A stretch of 64,000 bases of DNA from Glutamicibacter arilaitensis Re117. GTDB lineage: Bacteria; Actinomycetota; Actinomycetes; Actinomycetales; Micrococcaceae. Position 1 is the first letter of the stretch. Each line of letters opens with the position of its first letter. This document shows, one piece after another, positions 36,692-46,499 of this stretch. The notes under the pieces were generated by a model. That model made no database searches, was not told where the DNA came from, and saw only the letters and a list, made by a program, of their open reading frames with translations. The DNA is taken from the NCBI RefSeq assembly GCF_000197735.1, contig NC_014550.1:3348001-3412000 (forward strand). The letters run 5' to 3'. A program made the position numbers and the translations under genes.

Positions 36692-38155
36692 ATGACGATC
36701 ATTGATCCACAGAAAGTCCCGGCATTCCCGGTCTACACGCTAAAGATCAGCGAAGGCCGGGAGTCCTTGACTCTGGACGGTGCACAAATTCCTGTGCTTG
36801 ATGGAGAAGATTTCATCGAGGCAGGGAAAAACGCGATCGTCGCCAAGCTCACCAGCCACAATCTGGGTATGGTGCGGGCACGAGCCATCGACGAATCCAG
36901 CGGGCAAGCGTGGGACATGATCATCGCTGCTACCGGGGAAGTCCTAGACCTCACCGAGCAACAAGAAGCCGAACAAGCAGCCAAGGCCCGCAAACAGCGC
37001 CGCAACAAACGGCTGATGATCGCCGGAGTGAGCACCCTAGCGGTGCTTACTCTCGGCGGTCTCGGCACCGCCGTGGTCATCGCTAACCAGCCCGCCGCCA
37101 CCGTCCCCGCCTACACCCCGCAAGGGGTCGGGGCCACGCTGCCAGCCGCGCCGCCGCCGCAGCACTCGGCCACCGCCGCGTGGAGCCACCCCACCCTCGC
37201 TGATGCTACGGTCAACATGATCAGCCCTGACCGGCTGCTCACCGCCGATCCAGAGGGCACTGTCACCGGCCGCAACCCGGCCACTGGCCAACCTGTCTGG
37301 CGTGGGAACAAAGCCCCGGAAGACCTGGCCAGCATCCACCAGGGCACGTGGGCCGGCAAGCCCGTCTATGCGGCCGCAGAACGCAACGAACTGCGCCTCT
37401 GGCCGGTAGAGATGCCCTACGACACCCCGAGCGTGGCACCAACCAGCATCGGGCTGGAACCAGGGCAAACAGCGCGCACCGACACCCACACCCCCTACAT
37501 CGAACTGGGAGACTGGTACATCCGCGTCCCCGATACGGCTGGCACACTGCATGATGTGATGATCCCACCCGGATCGACCGTGCTGGACGTGGCCGCCGAT
37601 GGAACCATCACCACAATCAGCGCCACCACCATCTACACCCTGGATAACAGCGGGAAGATCCTGGAAGAGAAGAACTTCACCGCGCCAGAAGGTGCCACAA
37701 AATACCCGGTACGAGTGTGGCTGCTCGATGACACCCACGCACTGCTGGCATGGGATGACACCGAACGCATCATGGGAGTGCTGAACACCAGCACCGGTTC
37801 AATGCTGTTCTCCGGCACACCACGGGCAATCCCCACCGCCACCGAACCCCTTCTGGTGGACAAGGAAGCGAAAACCGCAGCTATCGGAAGCGTGGGAATC
37901 AGCTACAGCGACCAGGAAGCCCTCATAGACCTTCCTGCCGCTGACCTGTCAGCAATCCACGGAAACCTGATCTACGCGAACAGCAACAACGGGCCAGTCA
38001 CCCTGGATCTGGGCAACCCCGAAGCCGAGCCGAAGACGTGGGTGAATTACCGGGCCGAAGATCCAGCCCCGGCACTGGTCACCGATGACGCGGTGTATTT
38101 GGTGGCAACCCAGTTGGAAAGCACCACCGTCTATCGATCCAACCGCGAACAGTAG
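36692..38155 (+). CDS. membrane-anchored beta-propeller-like conjugation protein
   Basis: 487 residues. About 110 cytoplasmic residues, one membrane helix (RLMIAGVSTLAVLTLGGLGTAVVIA), then a large extracellular part rich in short repeats (LADATVNMISPDRLLTADPEGTV, TVLDVAADGTITTISATTIYTL) that looks like a PQQ/WD-type propeller. 28 bp after the HTH gene, 12 bp before the hydrolase gene, so co-transcribed. A surface or channel-associated role in mating is inferred. Confidence 0.7.
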   Translation: MTIIDPQKVPAFPVYTLKISEGRESLTLDGAQIPVLDGEDFIEAGKNAIVAKLTSHNLGMVRARAIDESSGQAWDMIIAATGEVLDLTEQQEAEQAAKARKQRRNKRLMIAGVSTLAVLTLGGLGTAVVIANQPAATVPAYTPQGVGATLPAAPPPQHSATAAWSHPTLADATVNMISPDRLLTADPEGTVTGRNPATGQPVWRGNKAPEDLASIHQGTWAGKPVYAAAERNELRLWPVEMPYDTPSVAPTSIGLEPGQTARTDTHTPYIELGDWYIRVPDTAGTLHDVMIPPGSTVLDVAADGTITTISATTIYTLDNSGKILEEKNFTAPEGATKYPVRVWLLDDTHALLAWDDTERIMGVLNTSTGSMLFSGTPRAIPTATEPLLVDKEAKTAAIGSVGISYSDQEALIDLPAADLSAIHGNLIYANSNNGPVTLDLGNPEAEPKTWVNYRAEDPAPALVTDDAVYLVATQLESTTVYRSNREQ

Positions 38156-38167
38156 GGAGGTCTGGTC

Positions 38168-39298
38168 ATGGAAGAGCAGGGTGGCGGAGCCAAAATCATC
38201 CTGGCAGTCCTCGGTGTCCTTCTCCTTCTGGTCATCACCCCGATCATTCTGTTCATGGGTGGAGGCGACAGCGAAGAACCCGATCCCAATGCCCCGTGTG
38301 TCATTGAAGGAACCCCCATCGGCAAGGGCAACGACGGAGAATCGACGGTGAAAATTCCCGAACAGTACCGGGAAGCTGTGGAGAAGTCCGCCGATACTGC
38401 TGGGCTTCCCGTAGGGATCATCGCCGCGCAAATCAGCCAAGAATCCGGCTGGAACCCCAAAGCAGTCTCCCCGGTGGGAGCACGAGGCATTGCCCAGTTC
38501 ATGCCCGGTACCTGGGAGGAATGGGGCAACGGGAAAGACCCGTTCGATCCGTTCGCTGGCCTCGGTGCCCAAGGCCGCTACATGAAACATCTCGCCGGAC
38601 AAATCGCGGATCTGGCAAGCAACGAGAAGGAAAAGATCCAATTCACCCTGGCCGCCTACAACGCCGGAGCGGGCAACGTCCAGAAATACGGGGGTATCCC
38701 GCCCTTCGAGGAAACCCGCCACTACGTGGAAGTCATCATGGGCAACGCCCAGATGGACTATTCCTCAACCTGCGAAGCGCCTGGTGGCTTCGACTTCGGG
38801 GAGCTGCAAGCCGATGAATGGGCACACCCCATGCCTAATTCGCGGCTGACCTCGCCGTTCGGGCCGCGCGCGTGCCCGCTGGCCAGCTGCGCGGGCATGC
38901 CGTTCCTGTTGAAGCACGAAGGCATCGACCTGGCCGGATCAGACCCCTATTTCTACGCTCCCACAGACATGAAGATCACCTATGCCAGCATCGGGAACAT
39001 CGACAAGCTTTACGGCTCCTACGGCAACTATATTTTCGCGCAGATGACCGAAGCCCCTTACCTGGTGTTCGAGTTCCACGAAGCGCAAGACAACTCCCTG
39101 CTGGTGAAAACCGGAGACGTAGTGAAGAAAGGAACCCCGCTGGGCAAGCCAGGTGCCACGGGTAATTCCAGTGGCATCCATGTCCACTTCCAGATCAACA
39201 ACCCGAAAACCAGTGTGTTTGACAGGCCAGCGATCAACAACGGCAAAACCTATGACCCGGTACCGATCCTTAGACAGCAAAAGGTGAACATCCAATGA
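38168..39298 (+). CDS. bifunctional peptidoglycan hydrolase: lytic transglycosylase plus M23 peptidase
   Basis: 376 residues. N-terminal membrane anchor (residues 9-30). A lytic transglycosylase (SLT-like) domain follows at about 65-190, with the catalytic Glu at E92 (QISQESGWNPKAVSP) and ARGIAQFMPGTW and LAAYNAGAGNVQKYGG. A C-terminal M23/LytM domain carries the Zn ligands H250 and D254 (KHEGIDLAG) and H338/H340 (GIHVHFQI). It opens the cell wall for the conjugation channel, the equivalent of VirB1/TcpG. Ends overlapping the lipoprotein gene (ATGA). Confidence 0.93.
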   Translation: MEEQGGGAKIILAVLGVLLLLVITPIILFMGGGDSEEPDPNAPCVIEGTPIGKGNDGESTVKIPEQYREAVEKSADTAGLPVGIIAAQISQESGWNPKAVSPVGARGIAQFMPGTWEEWGNGKDPFDPFAGLGAQGRYMKHLAGQIADLASNEKEKIQFTLAAYNAGAGNVQKYGGIPPFEETRHYVEVIMGNAQMDYSSTCEAPGGFDFGELQADEWAHPMPNSRLTSPFGPRACPLASCAGMPFLLKHEGIDLAGSDPYFYAPTDMKITYASIGNIDKLYGSYGNYIFAQMTEAPYLVFEFHEAQDNSLLVKTGDVVKKGTPLGKPGATGNSSGIHVHFQINNPKTSVFDRPAINNGKTYDPVPILRQQKVNIQ

Positions 39299-39858
39299 AA
39301 CACCCCAAAATCCTCGCCCTGGCCCTGACCTTAGGACTCGCAACAGGGATAGCCGGATGCACCCCCGCCGGCACCGAGAACGAACCAAGCAGCATTCCGA
39401 GCGTTGCCCCAACCACAGCCACCCCCACCGCGCCAGCGCCCAGCAACAGCCACGAGCACGGGGATGCCGTGGATGATCCAGCCAAAATCGAATTGGCGAA
39501 GCAAGCGGCAACGATCATGACCACCTGGGACCCGAACAAGGACTTCAACCGCACCGCCGCCGAAATGCGCGCCAGAAAGCTCATGACCAGCGAACGGGCC
39601 AAAGAAGTCATCGCGCCGGAGCGGCCCGCGACCGGCGTTGAATGGCTGACCGCCGCAGAGAAGAAAGCAACCAGCAAGCCCACGGTGAAACTCATGACCG
39701 AGCACCACGAGCAGGACACGGTTGCGATCACCGCCACCTGGCAATGGGTCACCAAGGACGGGGAATCCTGGGCAGGGGAAGGGAAGCAGACGTTTTACTT
39801 CACCTTCACCGACACCGAACCGTACAAGATCCGCGACTACGTTTCATCTATCCAATAA
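39295..39858 (+). CDS. T4SS-associated lipoprotein
   Basis: 187 residues with a signal peptide and lipobox (LATGIAGC). A Pro/Thr-rich linker with EHGDAVDD leads to a small alpha/beta domain (MTTWDPNKDFNRTAAEMRARKL ... VAITATWQWVTKDG). The start overlaps the hydrolase stop. A surface lipoprotein of the mating complex is likely; I do not recognise a named family. Confidence 0.75.
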   Translation: MKHPKILALALTLGLATGIAGCTPAGTENEPSSIPSVAPTTATPTAPAPSNSHEHGDAVDDPAKIELAKQAATIMTTWDPNKDFNRTAAEMRARKLMTSERAKEVIAPERPATGVEWLTAAEKKATSKPTVKLMTEHHEQDTVAITATWQWVTKDGESWAGEGKQTFYFTFTDTEPYKIRDYVSSIQ

Positions 39859-39906
39859 AAGCCCTTACGGCGCAGCCGATTTCCTCTTGAAGAAAGCGAG
39901 CACACC

Positions 39907-41388
39907 ATGAGCACCACCGAAGAACTCATTAAGGCGACCGTCAACGCAGACGGCAGCGCAACCGTGATCATTGAGGGGAAAACCCACGAATTCACGGCAG
40001 ATAATGAAGCCACTGCACGAGCACAAACCGTTGAACTGGTCAGCTCCCACGCAAAGAAAGAAGGCAGCGTCGTACGCGCCGTCATGCACGATTCCCAAGG
40101 CTCTTGGCCAGTGAAAGTACACCCGAATGGCACCGTGGAGCCTGACACGACGAACCCACCGCAGCGCCGAGAGAAACCAGCACGCCGCCGCGCTGATAGC
40201 CCAGTAACCCATGTGGCCACCACCGAACCAGCAGTCATTGACCAAGCGGCCGCACAAGACACTGAGGAAACACCACAACAGACAGTGTCCGAGGCACAGG
40301 CCTCAACGGAACCTACCGCCGAAGGAGAAGAAGCAGCAATGGAAACCGTGCAAGCAAAAGCACCCCAAGGACAAACCACGCCGCCCCCAGCGACGGCAGC
40401 TAAAGCTCCCCAAGATAACCCCTTCGCCAAGAAGTCTCCTACCCAGGACAGCGCGACGGCAACGCGCCGCGAAGCGCGGCAAAGCTTCCTAACCCAGGAA
40501 CAAGTCGAAGAACCAGCCACCAAAGGCTGGCGCGGCACCATGACCCGCATGGGCATCCGCATGGCCCCTAGCGAGGACGAGCGCGCCGAACGTGCAGATG
40601 TGCAGGCAGTGAGCCAGCACTGGCCAGGCCCACGCACCATCGCCATTGTGAACGGCAAAGGAGGGGCAGGGAAAACCCCCACCACCGTCCTGCTCAGTGC
40701 GATCTTCGCCCGTTACGGCGGGGCAGGTGTGCTGGCTTGGGACAACAACCAAACCCGAGGCACCCTGGGCTGGCGCACCGAGCAAGGCCCGCACGAGGCG
40801 ACCTTGTTGGAGCTGCTACCTGAATCAGAAAAGCTCCTGGGCACCGGGGCACAATCCGCAGACCTAGCCCATTTCGTGCACCACCAGACCCGAGACCGGT
40901 TCGACGTGCTGCGTTCGAAGCCAATGGAATTGGCCAGCGCACAGCGCGTGGATGCCGAAGACGTTGACGCAATTCACCGCGTGGCCTCGAAGTACTACCG
41001 GCTGATCTTCATTGACTCAGGAAACGACGAGTCAGATCCGATGTGGCGGCGCATGATCGACCACACTGACCAACTTGTCGTGGCCACTACGACCCGTGAT
41101 GACCACGCCGAAGCCGGCGCGCTGCTGCTGGAAGCCCTCGCGCAGCAAAACGACAAGGCAAACGCCCTGGCACAAAACGCCGTAGCAGTGGTGACCCAAG
41201 CAGATTCCAAAGCCACTACCGCCGACGTGAAGCGCGTGGCCGATGGCTACAAAACCCTGGCCCGCGACGTAGCAACTATTCCATTTGACCCAGCTATCGT
41301 TGACGGAATTCTGCGCTACGACGCGCTACGTCCAAATACGCAGCGGGCATGGCTGGCAGCCGGAGCGGCAGTAGCAAGAGGACTATAA
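39907..41388 (+). CDS. ParA/MinD-like ATPase with long disordered N-terminus
   Basis: 493 residues. Residues 1-60 form a small beta domain, 70-230 are low-complexity Pro/Ala/Glu, and the C-terminal half is a MinD/ParA-type ATPase (INGKGGAGKT-like loop: IVNGKGGAGKTPTTVLL; then LAWDNNQTRGTLGW and YRLIFIDSGND). The layout resembles the chromosome-partitioning-like ATPases of actinobacterial secretion and conjugation loci. Last gene of the plus half; a spatial-organisation role for the mating channel is inferred. Confidence 0.8.
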   Translation: MSTTEELIKATVNADGSATVIIEGKTHEFTADNEATARAQTVELVSSHAKKEGSVVRAVMHDSQGSWPVKVHPNGTVEPDTTNPPQRREKPARRRADSPVTHVATTEPAVIDQAAAQDTEETPQQTVSEAQASTEPTAEGEEAAMETVQAKAPQGQTTPPPATAAKAPQDNPFAKKSPTQDSATATRREARQSFLTQEQVEEPATKGWRGTMTRMGIRMAPSEDERAERADVQAVSQHWPGPRTIAIVNGKGGAGKTPTTVLLSAIFARYGGAGVLAWDNNQTRGTLGWRTEQGPHEATLLELLPESEKLLGTGAQSADLAHFVHHQTRDRFDVLRSKPMELASAQRVDAEDVDAIHRVASKYYRLIFIDSGNDESDPMWRRMIDHTDQLVVATTTRDDHAEAGALLLEALAQQNDKANALAQNAVAVVTQADSKATTADVKRVADGYKTLARDVATIPFDPAIVDGILRYDALRPNTQRAWLAAGAAVARGL

Positions 41389-41451
41389 GCTAAAGGCTGG
41401 CGAAGCCTACGAACGCAAATTTCATTCACTTGAATCTAGGTAGGACTACAA

Positions 41452-42163
41452 ATGGATATATCTTCTCTCCTCAGTGGAGATTCAGTCACTGGGCTACTGG
41501 TAGATGGAGAAGACGGAACACCATATGTTGGGGCCACCCTCACAATTGACGCTGAACGTGGGATAGTCCTAGAAATTCCATATATCGAGCATCCCGAAGT
41601 CCCACAATTTCAGCATGTCGCTAAGTGGTTTAAAGACCGGCAGGTGCCACCTAACATGATTCTACAAACTGTTGATGGAGACCTCGGACTCTTTGGCAAT
41701 CAATGGAAAGGCTATAGAGATTCGAATAATCAGTCACTCGGTATGATTCGGCCAAACGAATTGGTGGTGGGGGAATACAACGGCGAATTATCTCAGCCTC
41801 TATTACTTGAAAAGGTACGCAGTAGGATCGATGGGTTATCCGAGTGGACTTCGATACGTTCCATAGACTTCACACGCATCACTGATGATCAAGGGCTTAT
41901 CAAAGAGTTAAACGTCAAGGCTAAACCAGTCGCAAGCGACACATGGTGCCAAGGAGAAGCAACCATGCAGATCGTTTCCGAATGGAAAACCTCATACCCT
42001 GACAAAGAGAGCCGCTACGGACTGAACATTGATGAGGGGACAGTACTCGTATCGAACTTTGATTCCCCTAGGTCCTTTAGAGATCACTTAAAAGAACAGA
42101 GCAAAGTGCGTGACTTGCTGACCCTGCTCGTTGGTAGATCCATTCATTTCAGGCAGCATAAGG
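41452..42163 (+). pseudogene. HEPN/ApeA-like gene, 5' half (split by composite transposon)
   Basis: Residues 1-237 of a gene that continues at 51952. Begins MDISSLLSGDSVTGLLVDG and has a beta-rich N-terminal domain (GATLTIDAERGIVLEI, GEYNGELSQPLLLEKV), as in ApeA-type N-terminal domains of HEPN defence proteins. The last native codons are before the 8-bp duplication GCATAAGG (42156-42163). In this state it runs on into ISL3 sequence and ends at 42225. Its AT-richer codons differ from the surrounding transfer genes, which fits a separately acquired defence gene. Confidence 0.75.
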
Positions 42164-43596
42164 GGCTCTTCGCAGATGAGGGTGTAGCGGTCGGTGGCGG
42201 GGTGGGCGCGTCGGTGCGGGGATAGACGTCGAGGTCTCCCGATGATGGAAGTTCTGACGCTCGCCATCTGGAAGACCTCGACATGCCCCACGCTACCTTC
42301 TCGTCCCCTGATCTCGATGCCTTCTGCGGCCTGGACGGGCTCGGCCTCACAGCCACCGGCCAGCGCATCGAGACGGGCCAGGCAGTTCTGGAGTGCCGGG
42401 TCCTCGCGGACGATCAGTGGTGCCATCGCTGCGGCCAGGCCGGAGTTCCTCGCGGCACGGTCCTCAGGACGATCGTGCACGTCCCCCTCGGCTGGCGACC
42501 GACGATGCTGCAGGTCAGAGTGCGTCGCTACCGCTGCCCGGACTGCTGCACCGTGTGGCGTCAGGACACCACAGCCGCTGCCGCGTCCCGCACGAAGCTG
42601 TCGCGCGACGCGGTCTTCTGGGCACTCAAGAGCGTGGTCATCGACCGGATGTCGATCGCGCGGGTCGCCGAGAACCTCGGCACCGCCTGGCACACCGTGA
42701 ACGACGCTGTCCTCGAAGCCGGCTCCGAGCTCCTGATCAACGATCCTGCCCGGTTCGAGGGGGTCCGGGTCCTCGGCGTGGACGAGCACGTCTGGTCCCA
42801 CACCAGAGGCGGTAACAAGTACGTCACCGTGATCATCGACCTGACCCCGGTCCGCGATGGCACCGGAGCCTCGAGGCTGCTGGACATGGTCCCCGGCCGT
42901 TCGAAGAAGGTGCTCAAGACCTGGCTCGACCAGCAGGAACAGGGCTTCCGCGACCGGATCGAGACCGTGGCGATGGACGGGTTCACCGGTTTCAAGACCG
43001 CCGCTGCGGAAGAGATCCCGCAGGCCGTCGCGGTGATGGATCCGTTCCACGTCGTCGCCCTGGCCGGTGACGCACTGGACCGCTGCCGGCAACGGATCCA
43101 GCAGACCACCTGCGGGCATCGTGGCCGATCCGGGGATCCTCTCTACGGGATCCGCCGAGTCCTCCGCACCGGCGCAGACCTCCTGACCGATCGCCAGTGC
43201 GGCCGCCTGAGCAGCGTGTTCGCCGCAGACGAGCACGCCGCAGTGGAGGCGACCTGGGGCATCTACCAGCGGATCGTCCAGGCATACCGCAATCCCGATC
43301 GCGTTGCCGCCAAGCAGCAACTCACCGCCGTGATCCAGGACCTCGCCGGCAACGTTCCAGCCTCGCTGACCGAGGTCATCACGCTCGGCCGCACTCTGAA
43401 ACGCCGGGCCGGGGACGTGCTGGCCTACTTCGACCGGCCCGGCACCAGCAACGGCCCAACAGAGGCTATCAATGGCCGCCTCGAGCACCTCCGTGGCACC
43501 GCGCTGGGCTTCCGCAACCTCGCCCACTACATCCTCCGATCCCTCCTCGACACCGGCGGATTCAGACCCCTGCTACACCGTCAAATGCGATGAGCC
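42164..43596 (+). mobile_element. complete ISL3-family insertion sequence B
   Basis: Left end GGCTCTTCGCAGATGAG at 42164, right end ...ATGCGATGAGCC to 43596, 1433 bp. Contains one full-length transposase preceded by the ISL3 dyad (about 42228-42282). The right flank GCATATCT does not equal the left duplication, consistent with B being the left arm of the composite unit. Confidence 0.88.
42283..43593 (+). CDS. ISL3-family transposase B
   Basis: 436 residues, intact. Zn-binding WCHRCG and YRCPDCC at the N-terminus; DDE core with GVDEHVWSHTRG, VAMDGFTGFKTAAAEE and DPFHVVALAGDALDRC; C-terminal GPTEAINGRLEHLRGTALGF. Starts with ATG directly after the dyad promoter. A likely source of transposase for the whole composite unit, together with copy C. 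Confidence 0.95.
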   Translation: MPHATFSSPDLDAFCGLDGLGLTATGQRIETGQAVLECRVLADDQWCHRCGQAGVPRGTVLRTIVHVPLGWRPTMLQVRVRRYRCPDCCTVWRQDTTAAAASRTKLSRDAVFWALKSVVIDRMSIARVAENLGTAWHTVNDAVLEAGSELLINDPARFEGVRVLGVDEHVWSHTRGGNKYVTVIIDLTPVRDGTGASRLLDMVPGRSKKVLKTWLDQQEQGFRDRIETVAMDGFTGFKTAAAEEIPQAVAVMDPFHVVALAGDALDRCRQRIQQTTCGHRGRSGDPLYGIRRVLRTGADLLTDRQCGRLSSVFAADEHAAVEATWGIYQRIVQAYRNPDRVAAKQQLTAVIQDLAGNVPASLTEVITLGRTLKRRAGDVLAYFDRPGTSNGPTEAINGRLEHLRGTALGFRNLAHYILRSLLDTGGFRPLLHRQMR

Positions 43597-43616
43597 GCAT
43601 ATCTCATGTGCAGGTC

Positions 43617-44393
43617 TCACTCCCCGGCGGCACGAGCTCGCGCGGAGCGTAAGAGAAGATGCGTCTGGCCTCGGGCTGTGGTCACGCTTTCGCTGTCGAT
43701 CGCGAAGACTTCGAGAACCCGAGACTTCGTCAGCACGGCGTCGGGGTGTCCGTGTGCGCGCAACTGCCCCTCGGCGAGGAGGAGCATGTCGTCCGTGTAG
43801 CGGATCGCGAGGTCGAGGTCGTGGAGGGCGCAGAGGACCGTTACCCGAAGGTCTTGCAGGAGCTCCATGAGGGCGAATCTGTGCTGGACGTCGAGGTGGT
43901 TCGTGGGCTCGTCCAGCACCAGCAGAGTGGGGTCGTGACGGAGGGCTCGTGCGAGAAGTGCGCGTTGCAGTTGTCCGCCGGAGAGAGCCGCGACTGGTTC
44001 GGTCGCGAGTTCGTCGAGTCCGACGCGCGCCAGGGTGCGATTGACCTGGTGCGTGGAGAGTTTCTGAGGGCCCAGAGCGACGAGTTCGGTCACGGTGACG
44101 TCGGGAAGGGGCCCCGTGTGTTGCCGGAGAACTCCGATCTTCCGAGCCCTGTCGCGAGCGCGCATCGTGCTGATGTCTTCACCGTCGACCGTGACGGTGC
44201 CGGTGAAGGCCGGATGGTATCCGGTAAGGAGGCTCAGGAGAGTTGACTTGCCGCATCCGTTGGGTCCGACGACGGCGACGATCTCACCCGCTGCGATTGT
44301 GGCGCTGACGTTGTCGAGCGCGCGCCGTGGTCCGTAGTTCACGGACACGGCGTTGAAAGCCACTTCGGATGGCGTCGTATGCGATGAGCTCAT
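43617..44393 (-). CDS. ABC transporter ATP-binding protein (FecE/BtuD class)
   Basis: 258 residues. Walker A GPNGCGKSTLLSLL, Q-loop (VLRQHTGPLPD), signature LSGGQLQRALLARAL, Walker B LLVLDEPTNHLD and the switch His (LCALHDLDLA). Typical of FecCD-coupled importers for siderophores, heme or cobalamin. It overlaps the permease by 4 bp. Last gene of the minus-strand import operon in the composite transposon. Confidence 0.95.
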   Translation of the reverse strand: MSSSHTTPSEVAFNAVSVNYGPRRALDNVSATIAAGEIVAVVGPNGCGKSTLLSLLTGYHPAFTGTVTVDGEDISTMRARDRARKIGVLRQHTGPLPDVTVTELVALGPQKLSTHQVNRTLARVGLDELATEPVAALSGGQLQRALLARALRHDPTLLVLDEPTNHLDVQHRFALMELLQDLRVTVLCALHDLDLAIRYTDDMLLLAEGQLRAHGHPDAVLTKSRVLEVFAIDSESVTTARGQTHLLLRSARARAAGE

Positions 44394-45454
44394 GAGAGGG
44401 CCATGGCGCGATTCTTGCGCATGAGGAGGATGAAGATTGGCACGCCGATCGCCGCGGTGAAGATCCCGACTGGAAGCTCTGACGATGCTAGCACGGTGCG
44501 CGCGGCGAGGTCCGCCGAGCTGAGCAGGATCGCCCCCAGCAACGCAGACACGGGAATGACGCGCTTGTGCATACCGCCCACGAGGAGACGGGCGATGTGC
44601 GGCACGATGAGGCCCACGAAGCCGATAGTCCCCGAGACGGCGACTGCGGCGCCGGTCATCAGGGAAGCGAGAGCGAAGACGAGCACCCGGGAACGCCCCG
44701 GATGCACCCCTGACGCGGCCGCTTGAGCGTCTCCGAGGCCGAGGAGGTCAAGGCGCCCGCTAGACATTGCGACGAGAACGATCGCGACGATGATCACGGG
44801 GCCGATGACGAGCAGCAGTCGCCATTGGGCGCCTGCCAGACTCCCGAGAAGCCAGAACATCACCTGCTGAGTGGCATCGGAATTCCCGGATCGGATGAGG
44901 AGAAAGGACATCACCCCTCCGAGAAGTTGACCGATCGCGACTCCGGACAGCACCAGTCGGCCTGCGGACATCCCCCAGCGTGAGGTCGCTGTGGCCGCGA
45001 CGATGATTCCGGTCGCAGCGGCACCGACGAAAGAGGCGACCGGGAGCAACAGCACTCCGAAGGTGGTAACACCGACGGAAGTGATGACCAGGACCGCCGC
45101 GACCCCGGCTCCGGAAGACAGGCCGAGGACGTAGGGGTCGGCGATGGGGTTGCGGACGAGGACCTGTGCGCACGCTCCGGCGACTGCCAGGGCGGCGCCG
45201 ACCACTGCGGCCTGCAACACGCGCGGCATGCGTAGTTCCCAGACGATGAAATCCAGGGAGCCAAGCTCGGGTTTTCCCGCCACGCGCCCGGAGATGACCT
45301 CGATCACCTCTCCGGGGGCGATCGATACCGCGCCGACACCGACGCTGATCACCATCACTGTCAGAAGCAGGAAGAGGAGCCCGATGAGGATGGCGGTCAG
45401 AGGGATGGCGCGCAGGGCCCCGGTTCGGCGTCTGCGCGTCTCCTCAGGAAGCAT
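44390..45454 (-). CDS. FecCD-family ABC transporter permease
   Basis: 354 residues from MLPEETRRRR; this start overlaps the binding-protein stop by 11 bp and is preferred to an ATG at 45493. About 10 membrane helices, beginning with PLTAILIGLLFLLLTVMVI. Family motifs LRMPRVLQAAVVGAALAVAGACAQ, NPIADPYVLGLSSGAG and GTIGFVGLIVPHIARLLVG are all present. Exports nothing: it is the inner-membrane path of an importer with the ATPase 43617-44393. Confidence 0.94.
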   Translation of the reverse strand: MLPEETRRRRTGALRAIPLTAILIGLLFLLLTVMVISVGVGAVSIAPGEVIEVISGRVAGKPELGSLDFIVWELRMPRVLQAAVVGAALAVAGACAQVLVRNPIADPYVLGLSSGAGVAAVLVITSVGVTTFGVLLLPVASFVGAAATGIIVAATATSRWGMSAGRLVLSGVAIGQLLGGVMSFLLIRSGNSDATQQVMFWLLGSLAGAQWRLLLVIGPVIIVAIVLVAMSSGRLDLLGLGDAQAAASGVHPGRSRVLVFALASLMTGAAVAVSGTIGFVGLIVPHIARLLVGGMHKRVIPVSALLGAILLSSADLAARTVLASSELPVGIFTAAIGVPIFILLMRKNRAMALS

Positions 45455-46475
45455 TCGCGACCGCATCCGCGATGATCTGGACGGCGTCCGCATTCAGCAG
45501 GCTCGGTGACAGGAGGATGCGCTGCGGCACCACGACGACGTTCTCGTTCTTGACGGCGTCGGTCTCGGCCAACAGCGGGCTGGCCATGATGGCCGCCTTC
45601 AGGTCCTCATCGCTGGAATCCGCGAAACCGGACACCACCACGATCACAGCCGGGTTGGCCTCTGTCACCGCCTCCGCAGACAAGCTTGCGAAGTCCTGGA
45701 GCTGGTCACGGGCGATGTTGGTACCGCCGGCCAAGGTGATGATGCCGTTCGCTAGCCTTGATCCGCCGTTGGTGTTGATGCCCGCGCCAGCGTCGGGCAC
45801 GGAGGACAAGCTGAGCACGGGCACGTCTGCGTCCCGCGAGGCCGCCGTCGCGTCTGAGACCTGAGTACGAATCCGGTCGATCAGCTCCTCGCCACGCTCG
45901 GTAACGTCGAATGCATCGGAGAGCGCGCTTATATACCTGTACGTCTCATCGATGTTGTCCACCGGGACATCCTGCACCGCGCCGCAGGCGGACAGGGCGG
46001 CAGATCCCGCGGACTCCAGCTGATCGACAGACGCGGTGCCGTCGAAACCGCCGAACTCGTACTGCGAGATTCCCGTGACCAGGTCCGGGTCGGAGGCGAT
46101 CACTGCCTCAGCTGACCCCTGTCCGTCGTCAAGAACGGGCACTGCGTCGAGTTGAGCGCGGATGTCTCCGGAGAAGTCGGTCTTGAAGTCTGGAGCCGCA
46201 GTGCCCACAACCGTGTCGCCGAGTCCGAGTTCGATGAGAAAGGCCGCCGCTCCGGCGTCCATGGTCACAACGCGCTCGGGGACGGATTCGAGTGAGACAA
46301 CCGCCGGGCATGTGGGGTCGGTAACGACGTCGGCGGCGCCGGTGGGAGAAGCCGAGGAGCCGGCGGAGTGCCCGCTGTGGTCGGAATGGTCCATCGACCC
46401 GCCACCGCATCCCGCGAGGGCGGCGATCGTCAGGGTGGCGAGGAAAGCAGAGGGGAGGATGCGTCGCGAAGTCAC
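45444..46475 (-). CDS. periplasmic-binding-type lipoprotein with His-rich N-terminus
   Basis: 343 residues. Signal peptide and lipobox (TIAALAGC) followed by a His/Met/Ser/Asp segment (SMDHSDHSGHSAGSS) that could bind metal. The rest is a BtuF/FepB-type two-lobe fold (PERVVTMDAGAAAFLIELGLGDTVVG, SDPDLVTGI, ANPAVIVVVSGF). The His-rich stretch is unusual and suggests a metal or heme ligand rather than a plain siderophore. The GTG start lies only a few bases after AAGGGG and just downstream of an operator-like dyad (46483-46499), which hints at a leaderless transcript. Confidence 0.88.
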   Translation of the reverse strand: MTSRRILPSAFLATLTIAALAGCGGGSMDHSDHSGHSAGSSASPTGAADVVTDPTCPAVVSLESVPERVVTMDAGAAAFLIELGLGDTVVGTAAPDFKTDFSGDIRAQLDAVPVLDDGQGSAEAVIASDPDLVTGISQYEFGGFDGTASVDQLESAGSAALSACGAVQDVPVDNIDETYRYISALSDAFDVTERGEELIDRIRTQVSDATAASRDADVPVLSLSSVPDAGAGINTNGGSRLANGIITLAGGTNIARDQLQDFASLSAEAVTEANPAVIVVVSGFADSSDEDLKAAIMASPLLAETDAVKNENVVVVPQRILLSPSLLNADAVQIIADAVANAS

Positions 46476-46482
46476 CCCTTAA

Positions 46483-46499
46483 CTCTACATCATGTAGAG
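46483..46499. promoter_or_regulatory. operator-like dyad before the importer operon
   Basis: CTCTACAT-C-ATGTAGAG, a perfect 8-bp inverted repeat with one central base. It overlaps the stop of the HMA-DJ-1 gene and sits 8-24 bp upstream of the binding protein start. The TACA...TGTA form resembles BlaI/MecI/CopY-class operators, which often control copper or beta-lactam genes. No such regulator is encoded in the cargo. Confidence 0.55.
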
